Assembly: GCA_023459275.1 (NCBI GenBank)
Contig: JAEWVC010000064.1
Location: 1 to 64,000, forward strand
Length of the DNA: 64,000 bases
Origin: Bacillota bacterium
GTDB lineage: Bacteria; Bacillota; Clostridia; Christensenellales; Aristaeellaceae
Reading direction: 5' to 3'
The notes below the pieces were generated by a model. It made no database searches. It was not told where the DNA came from and saw only the letters and a program-made list of their open reading frames with translations. Shown here piece after piece: positions 59,062-64,000 of the stretch; within the stretch, counting starts at the first letter, position 1; each line of letters starts with the position of its first letter. Position numbers and translations under genes: made by a program.

Positions 59062-60213
59062 TCAGTCATCCTCCCGAAAGTCAGGGCTCTTCCCGGATTT
59101 TCCATCAGGCCGGTTGGGATACACCGGAGCGTGAAAAGCCCTTCTTTTGTCGATAGGCGGCGGCAGGCCGTCCAGCAGCGTATTCTCCTCATCGTCCACG
59201 GTAAACGCTTTGCCGGCCCTTTTCGCGATACGCCGCAAGCCCGTTTTCATCTTGGTTATCGGCGTGGCGCTTTCCCGCGTTTTTTGGGCCCGCTGGCTGC
59301 GCTGCCCCTTCGCGGCTGAAGGCGCAGTAGCACTGTAAGGAGAAAAGCTTTTTAATCCCGAAAAATCCCAGGTGGGATTGGGCTGTGTTTGCGGAACCTT
59401 TGCGGGCGGGTCCGCCTGGGGTGCGGCCGGCTCCGCCGTATCCGCCTGCCAGCCATATTGCCGGCTAAGCGCCTGATAATCGATCCCCGGATGCAGGGGA
59501 AGCTCCTCTGGCGCGGGAGGCACCTCGGGGGCCCATTCATCCTGCACCGTGTCCTCCGGCTCTTCCTCCGACTGCTCCGGATATACATCCGCCACGGGCT
59601 CCGCACTGTATTGGGAATATTCAGCCGCCGGTTCCTCCGCGTATCCCGGCTGCTCCTGCTCATCAGGTGCTTCAATGAGCTCTGGTTCGGGTCTGGCGAA
59701 CCTTCGCACGTACTGTTCCTGATAATCCGCCTTCCTGGGCCTTGCGTAAATCGTATCCGCAGGCGTGCTTGGAGGCGGAGCGCTCCATCCGGCTGCCATG
59801 GGGTCCGCGGGCGTTTCCTGCCCGTACCGCACCGTTTCCTCCGGCGGCTGCTGCATATACGGCGGAGGCTGCCTGTCCGCATAGGCGGGGGGCGCATTTC
59901 CCCGCGCCGGTACAGGTTCTTGGGGAGCCACCAGAACATTCTCCTCCCGGCCGCGGCGGCCACCGAAGAAGCGCCGGATATGGCGGATGCTGGTGGCCCA
60001 CACATAGTAGGGGCGCCAGCGCAGGAACCATACGAAAAAATCCATAAAAACGCCCGCCAGGCAAAGGAGCAGCACCAAAGCCAGCCAGTTGTCGCCGATC
60101 CACTGGAGCCACGCCTGCGTTCCGCTGCTGAAGAGGAGGCTCCAAACGCCCTCCACCACCGCGCGGATCCAACCTAGCAAAACGTTGAACAGCGTCTGGG
60201 CAAATCCTCTCAT
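59062..60213 (-). CDS. Pro/Glu-rich membrane-anchored protein, unknown
   Basis: 383 aa. Two N-terminal membrane segments (about 8-29 and 44-66), a basic stretch RHIRRFFGGRRGRE, then about 250 low-complexity residues rich in Pro, Glu, Ala and Gln, and a basic C-terminal part (KMKTGLRRIAKRAGKAFTVDD). Reminiscent of a scaffold or membrane-tethered regulator; no family named. AAAGGAGGGG precedes the ATG. Directly after cdaR. Confidence 0.75.
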   Translation of the reverse strand: MRGFAQTLFNVLLGWIRAVVEGVWSLLFSSGTQAWLQWIGDNWLALVLLLCLAGVFMDFFVWFLRWRPYYVWATSIRHIRRFFGGRRGREENVLVAPQEPVPARGNAPPAYADRQPPPYMQQPPEETVRYGQETPADPMAAGWSAPPPSTPADTIYARPRKADYQEQYVRRFARPEPELIEAPDEQEQPGYAEEPAAEYSQYSAEPVADVYPEQSEEEPEDTVQDEWAPEVPPAPEELPLHPGIDYQALSRQYGWQADTAEPAAPQADPPAKVPQTQPNPTWDFSGLKSFSPYSATAPSAAKGQRSQRAQKTRESATPITKMKTGLRRIAKRAGKAFTVDDEENTLLDGLPPPIDKRRAFHAPVYPNRPDGKSGKSPDFREDD

Positions 60214-60254
60214 AGCCCCCTCCTTTCCCTGCCGGATCGGCGTATATTTCTCGA

Positions 60255-61604
60255 TTACTTACCGGTAATGGTCACAGTCACGATGGCAGGATCGGTGGCG
60301 TAAGAATAAGCCACGGCATCGCTGCCGGCCACGGTCATAATCAGCGGCACGCTGTGCACACCTGCTCCCAGCCCCGTAAGATCGGCTGTCACAGTGACAT
60401 CGGATGCTTTCAGCGCGTCGATCCACAGCTTGGGCCCATTGATGGTAACACCGGCACGGGGCTTGTCCAGGGTCGCGTTCAGCCCGTCCGCAAGACCCTG
60501 GGTACCGATGCGCAGGCTGTCAATGGAATGGTTGATCATAATGGGCTCTATCTCCACCGTCACGGTAACGCTTTTTGCGGAAAGATTGACGATCTCGGCG
60601 GGTTGGCTGACCTTGATCAGGCTGTTGAAGGATTCCGTAGCGCCGCTGATATTGACGGGGGAATCCAAAAACAGGTCCGTGATCTGGCTCAGTGCCTCCG
60701 ACCTTCCTGCGGCTACGATCTGGGAGGGAGTGACGGATACGCTCTTCACCTTGTAGCCATCCGCAGGCGAGCCGGTGGTAAGCGCCACCCGGTTCAAATC
60801 AATGGCCTTGGTGCCATACAGCGTCTGCTCCACCACCACACTTTTCAATATCACCGATTCGTTGGTAACCTGAATCAGATCGGAACTAATCTCCTCGCCG
60901 TAGGCATCCACCAGCGTAAAGGGAACGCCGGAGCGGACAAGCCCCTCCCTGGCGGGCAGCGTGCTCTGGTCGAAGGTGGCCACGGCCCGCACCACCCGGT
61001 CTGTCAGCGAAGCCGGCCCGCTGATGGCCAGCAGAGGCGGGTCCAGCGTCGGGGTGGTGCTGTAATAGCCCGTGGGCGGATCCCCTTCCCTGACCACCGT
61101 GACAGGGATGCGGTAACGGGTGACATAGGCCTCCACATTCACATCCAAAGTATCCGGCACGATCTCCATCACCGTGCCGTAGGCGCTGGTGGAAGTGCCT
61201 GTGATCTTCAGCTTCTGCGTGCCCTCCGAGGTAATGCGGGAAAGGTCGATCCGCACGTTGTAGTGGGCAGCGGTCACATTGCCGTATTCCTTCTGCGGCA
61301 CATCCACCTTCAGCCGCACGGTGGGCGGCAGGGTGCTCAAATCACTGGTCACGATAAAGCCATTCTTCTTCAGCGTATCCGAACCCGTGATGTTGACCTG
61401 GACATCGCTGAACGTTTTTTCTCTTGTAAGTGTTGGATCCTGCGTAATCAGGCCGGCCCACAGCGCCACCGCCAGAAACAGCGCCAGTAGCTTCCAACCC
61501 AAGTTGTGCCTCAGCATGTGCCCTACATACCGGATTGCATTGAGGCCCGTCCTATCCGCACGCCGGGGGACGCTATCCTGCTTCCGTTCCAGCTCATTAC
61601 TCAC
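60255..61604 (-). CDS. cdaR: YbbR-domain protein CdaR
   Basis: 449 aa. One N-terminal membrane anchor (about 35-52, LLALFLAVALWAGLI) and an extracellular part made of about four YbbR repeats (VQVNITGSDTL, VEAYVTRYRIPV, VTVSP-like repeats, VTADLTGLG). CdaR binds and modulates the diadenylate cyclase CdaA encoded just upstream. GTG start at 61604 with AAGGAGG 7 bases upstream; overlaps cdaA by 4 bp. Confidence 0.92.
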   Translation of the reverse strand: MSNELERKQDSVPRRADRTGLNAIRYVGHMLRHNLGWKLLALFLAVALWAGLITQDPTLTREKTFSDVQVNITGSDTLKKNGFIVTSDLSTLPPTVRLKVDVPQKEYGNVTAAHYNVRIDLSRITSEGTQKLKITGTSTSAYGTVMEIVPDTLDVNVEAYVTRYRIPVTVVREGDPPTGYYSTTPTLDPPLLAISGPASLTDRVVRAVATFDQSTLPAREGLVRSGVPFTLVDAYGEEISSDLIQVTNESVILKSVVVEQTLYGTKAIDLNRVALTTGSPADGYKVKSVSVTPSQIVAAGRSEALSQITDLFLDSPVNISGATESFNSLIKVSQPAEIVNLSAKSVTVTVEIEPIMINHSIDSLRIGTQGLADGLNATLDKPRAGVTINGPKLWIDALKASDVTVTADLTGLGAGVHSVPLIMTVAGSDAVAYSYATDPAIVTVTITGK

Positions 61605-62467
61605 TTGGCGTCCTCCTTTCGGCCAGGGCTTCGCCTTGTTTTTTGCCTGATGGTCGTCCACAGCCTGGCGTGGGGCTGCCGGTAGATGGTGCCAAGGATC
61701 TGCTGCAGCCCGGGCGCATCCAGGTGGCGCGTCAGCTTGCCGCCCCTTGCCATGGAGATGATGCCCGTCTCCTCGGACACGATCAGCGCCACGGCGTCGG
61801 TGGTCTCGCTGACCCCGATGGCCGCCCGGTGGCGGGTACCCAGCTCCCGGCTGATGCCCCGGCCTTCGCTTAGCGTCAGGATGCAGGCCGCCGCCATCAC
61901 CCGGGTGCCCCTGAGCACAACCGCCCCGTCATGCAGCGGGGTGTTGGGCTCAAAAATATTTTCCAAAAGAGGGCAGGAAATTTTCGCGTCGATGGACGTG
62001 CCCGTCTCGATGATGTCTTTGATACCCGTTTTCTGCTCGATCACGATCAGCGCGCCCACCCGGCGGCGGGACAGGTTGACCAGGCATTGGGTGATCTCTG
62101 AGACGATGCGCCTGTTATCCTCCACATCGTCCGAAGCGGCGCTGTCCAAAATGGCGCCCCGGCCAATCTGCTCCAAAGCTTTGCGAAGCTCCGGCTGGAA
62201 CAGGATGACCAGCACCACCGCGCCGTTGTTTACGATGTTCATCAGAACCCAGTTCAGCGCCGTCAGGCCCAGGAGGTCTGAAACCCAACTGGCCAGAATC
62301 AGCATGCCCAGGCCTTTCAACACCGCGCTGGCCCGGGTTTGCCTTGTCAGCATCAACAGCTCATAAAGCAAAAAAGCTACGATGAGTATGTCCAATATAT
62401 CTGTAATGCTGGGGCGGTTGAACACGTTCCACAGGATGGTTTTCGCCTGCTCCCACAACGCAGCCAT
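61601..62467 (-). CDS. cdaA: Diadenylate cyclase CdaA
   Basis: 288 aa. Three N-terminal membrane helices (about 22-42, 47-65, 73-92) and a DisA_N/DAC domain with DGA (180-182) and RHR (212-214), the catalytic motifs that make c-di-AMP from ATP. c-di-AMP controls potassium and osmolyte transport and wall homeostasis. Start at 62467 (MAALWEQ) preceded by GGGGGAACACAAG. Promoter region above 62467 not clearly resolved. Confidence 0.95.
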   Translation of the reverse strand: MAALWEQAKTILWNVFNRPSITDILDILIVAFLLYELLMLTRQTRASAVLKGLGMLILASWVSDLLGLTALNWVLMNIVNNGAVVLVILFQPELRKALEQIGRGAILDSAASDDVEDNRRIVSEITQCLVNLSRRRVGALIVIEQKTGIKDIIETGTSIDAKISCPLLENIFEPNTPLHDGAVVLRGTRVMAAACILTLSEGRGISRELGTRHRAAIGVSETTDAVALIVSEETGIISMARGGKLTRHLDAPGLQQILGTIYRQPHARLWTTIRQKTRRSPGRKEDAK

Positions 62468-62691
62468 CTTGTGTTCCCCCACTTTCGTGCAAGTATCCTT
62501 CAGCAACTGTTATTATACTACAGCCTGACGGTTATATGAATCCCTTCCCATGAAAAACCAAACTTTTTCCGGGGGACGGCTACCCCCATACAACGAAAAA
62601 ACGGCGTTTTTTCTTCATATGCCAAAAAATATCTTGCCGGGCCCCTGCTTGGGGAAGAAATGTAAACCTTGCCGCAGTTGGGGAAAAACCC

Positions 62692-62720
62692 ATGACAAGG
62701 CACAAAAAGCATGATAAAAT
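62692..62720 (+). promoter_or_regulatory. Predicted promoter of radC
   Basis: ATGACA (62692-62697), 17 bp, TAAAAT (62715-62720), about 40 bp before the radC start. Confidence 0.5.
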
Positions 62721-62758
62721 CATGCGGGATCGCTTTTTGCGGGAAGGAGGCGCGCAGC

Positions 62759-63496
62759 ATGCACGAAGGCCACCGGCAGCGCCTTAGGGACAGGTTCCTT
62801 CAGCAGGGGCTGGAGGGGTTCGCGGCCCACGAGGTGTTGGAACTGCTGCTTTGCTATGCCATCCCGCAAAAGAACGTGAATCCCCTGGCCCACGCGCTGC
62901 TTTCCCACTTCGGATCGCTGCACGGCGTTTTTGACGCCACACCGGAGCAGCTTATGCAGGTGGATGGCATCGGCCCCTACGCGGCCGCCTTTTTGCACCT
63001 GATGCTGCCCCTTAACCGGCGGATCGACTTTAGCCGTATGGGCGCAAAGCCCGTGCTCAAAAACCGCAGAGACGCCCAAAACTACTGCCTGAGCCTGCTT
63101 TCCCACCTGACCCATGAGCATTTTTATCTGCTGGCGCTGGATGCGCAGCTGCAGCTGCTGGGCACGGTGCTCCTGGGGAAGGGCAGCCTTTCGGAAGTGC
63201 CCGCCTATCCCCGGCTGGCGGTGGAGGCGGCCATCAAGCACAACGCCCACAGCGTGATCCTGTGCCACAATCATCCCGGCGGCTCCGCCGCCCCCTCCGA
63301 TGCGGACCTGGACGCCACCTATCATATTTCACAGGTGCTGGCAGGCATTGATGTGGTGGTCATCGATCATCTCATTGTCGCTGGAAGCCAGGCAAGCAGC
63401 ATGGTTCAACTGGGGTACCTCGATCATTCCCTTCCGGAGCCCCCCGCCGCCATCGCGGCAGACAGTACTGGAAGAATCCTTCCGGTTAAAAAATAG
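62759..63496 (+). CDS. radC: RadC family protein (JAB/MPN domain)
   Basis: 245 aa. N-terminal HhH-like region (GFAAHEVLELLL, IGPYAAAFL) and a C-terminal JAMM metalloprotease-type domain with Glu120 and HNHPGGSAAPSDAD (His170, His172, Asp181). Despite the name, the biochemical role is disputed. ATG 62759 has AAGGAGG 8 bases upstream. Confidence 0.93.
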   Translation: MHEGHRQRLRDRFLQQGLEGFAAHEVLELLLCYAIPQKNVNPLAHALLSHFGSLHGVFDATPEQLMQVDGIGPYAAAFLHLMLPLNRRIDFSRMGAKPVLKNRRDAQNYCLSLLSHLTHEHFYLLALDAQLQLLGTVLLGKGSLSEVPAYPRLAVEAAIKHNAHSVILCHNHPGGSAAPSDADLDATYHISQVLAGIDVVVIDHLIVAGSQASSMVQLGYLDHSLPEPPAAIAADSTGRILPVKK

Positions 63497-63525
63497 ACTG
63501 CGGTCTAATGATAGGAATTTAATGC

Positions 63526-64000
63526 ATGAAACAGAAAGCTAAACCATATTCCACAGCAAAGAAGGTACGACACATGATTTATGCGCTGCTGGCAGCCGGG
63601 ATCCTTTGTTACGGCGCGCTGGTGGCTTTTGTTTGCTATCAGGAGGCGCATGTGCCCGCGGCCGCTGGCCAGGATGACGCCATGATTGTGCTGGGTGCCC
63701 AGGTATATCCCGACGGCGAGCCTTCCTTGCAGCTGGCCTTGCGGCTGGAAGCAGCTTTGGCGGAATATCTCAAAAATCCTGTGCCTATCGTCACCTGCGG
63801 CGGCCAGGGCCCCAATGAACCACGCCCTGAGGGGGATGTGATGCGGGACTGGCTGGTGCTTAAGGGCGTTGATCCTGCGGACGTGCTGGCCGACGACACC
63901 TCCGTAAGCACCCGCGGAAACATACACAACGCCATAACTCTGCTGAAGGAATACAACCCCGCCAGCGTCCGGATCGTAACCAGCGATTACCACCTTCCAC
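63526..64000 (+). CDS. DUF218/SanA-like membrane protein, cut by the window edge
   Basis: At least 158 aa, no stop before the window ends. One N-terminal membrane segment (about 17-38), then a DUF218 (YdcF/SanA) domain: AMIVLGAQVYPDGEPS, IVTCGGQG and DDTSVSTRGNIHNAITLL. This family is linked to envelope integrity; activity not established. TAGGAATTT upstream of the ATG is a weak ribosome site. Confidence 0.82.
   Translation, partial: MKQKAKPYSTAKKVRHMIYALLAAGILCYGALVAFVCYQEAHVPAAAGQDDAMIVLGAQVYPDGEPSLQLALRLEAALAEYLKNPVPIVTCGGQGPNEPRPEGDVMRDWLVLKGVDPADVLADDTSVSTRGNIHNAITLLKEYNPASVRIVTSDYHLP

Noticed and set aside
1..64000. CRISPR arrays and rRNA genes
   Set aside because: No regularly spaced repeats and no rRNA-like conserved stretches found by eye.

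Overview
The window reads as one chromosomal contig of a GC-rich anaerobic Bacillota, most likely class Clostridia. The clues are Shine-Dalgarno sites close to AAGGAGG, a T-box leader, a CdaA/CdaR c-di-AMP locus, Asp23-FakA-RecG gene order, ferredoxin/DUF438 redox genes, PPDK, and HD-GYP and DUF5317 proteins. No species is claimed. There are no rRNA or tRNA genes, CRISPR arrays, prophage or intact insertion sequences that I can see.

Layout. 0-6 kb: a dlgD-like reductase and a Crp/Fnr regulator, divergent from a ferredoxin-cupin-DUF438 operon, with a FNR-type inverted repeat in the shared intergenic region; then an MsrA-MsrB fusion. 5.5-8 kb: an ECF sigma/anti-sigma pair and a polysaccharide deacetylase. 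8-18.7 kb, all minus strand: PPDK, the asp23-like/fakA/recG operon, and class I ribonucleotide reductase nrdA-nrdB with candidate NrdR boxes. 18.8-20.5 kb: an AT-rich two-gene island coding for a recombinase-like protein without catalytic residues but with a zinc ribbon, and a DUF3883 PD-(D/E)XK-like protein. It has its own consensus promoter. 20.5-24.6 kb: a T-box leader (probably tyrosine-specific) driving an aminotransferase and tyrS, then a YigZ/IMPACT protein and an AlkD-like protein. 25-30 kb: carA and a carB whose reading frame continues into a complete diaminopimelate epimerase domain. 30-38 kb: zinc-ribbon membrane proteins, HAD phosphatase, RluA, an unrecognised protein, ilvE, two transporters and a 2-hydroxyacid dehydrogenase. 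38-44 kb: an envelope-type cluster (NAGPA-type glycosidase, Lgt-like, PIG-L), a secreted GLUG-type protein and an FAD/Rieske oxidoreductase. 44-48.7 kb: an HD-GYP signalling cluster with a 27-residue peptide gene, then a second ECF sigma/anti-sigma pair behind a possible attenuator leader. 48.8-56 kb: UPF0210, ACT, DUF362, PHP and MATE proteins, Ogt, and a DUF134-NifX protein with paired CATATG operators. 56-64 kb: GNAT, RsmF-type methyltransferase, P-loop protein, a Pro-rich membrane protein, CdaR, CdaA, RadC and a DUF218 protein cut by the window edge.

How parts work together: oxidative or nitrosative stress handling (Crp/Fnr with ferredoxin/DUF438, MsrAB), nucleotide supply (NrdAB, CarAB), translation-coupled amino-acid sensing (T-box) and second messengers (c-di-GMP through HD-GYP, c-di-AMP through CdaA). 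Five copies of a stem-loop repeat with changing stems but a conserved 3' tail are scattered between genes. The most unusual items are the AT-rich two-gene module, the CarB-DapF fusion (which lacks one of the two DapF catalytic cysteines), and the operator arrangement of DUF134-NifX.
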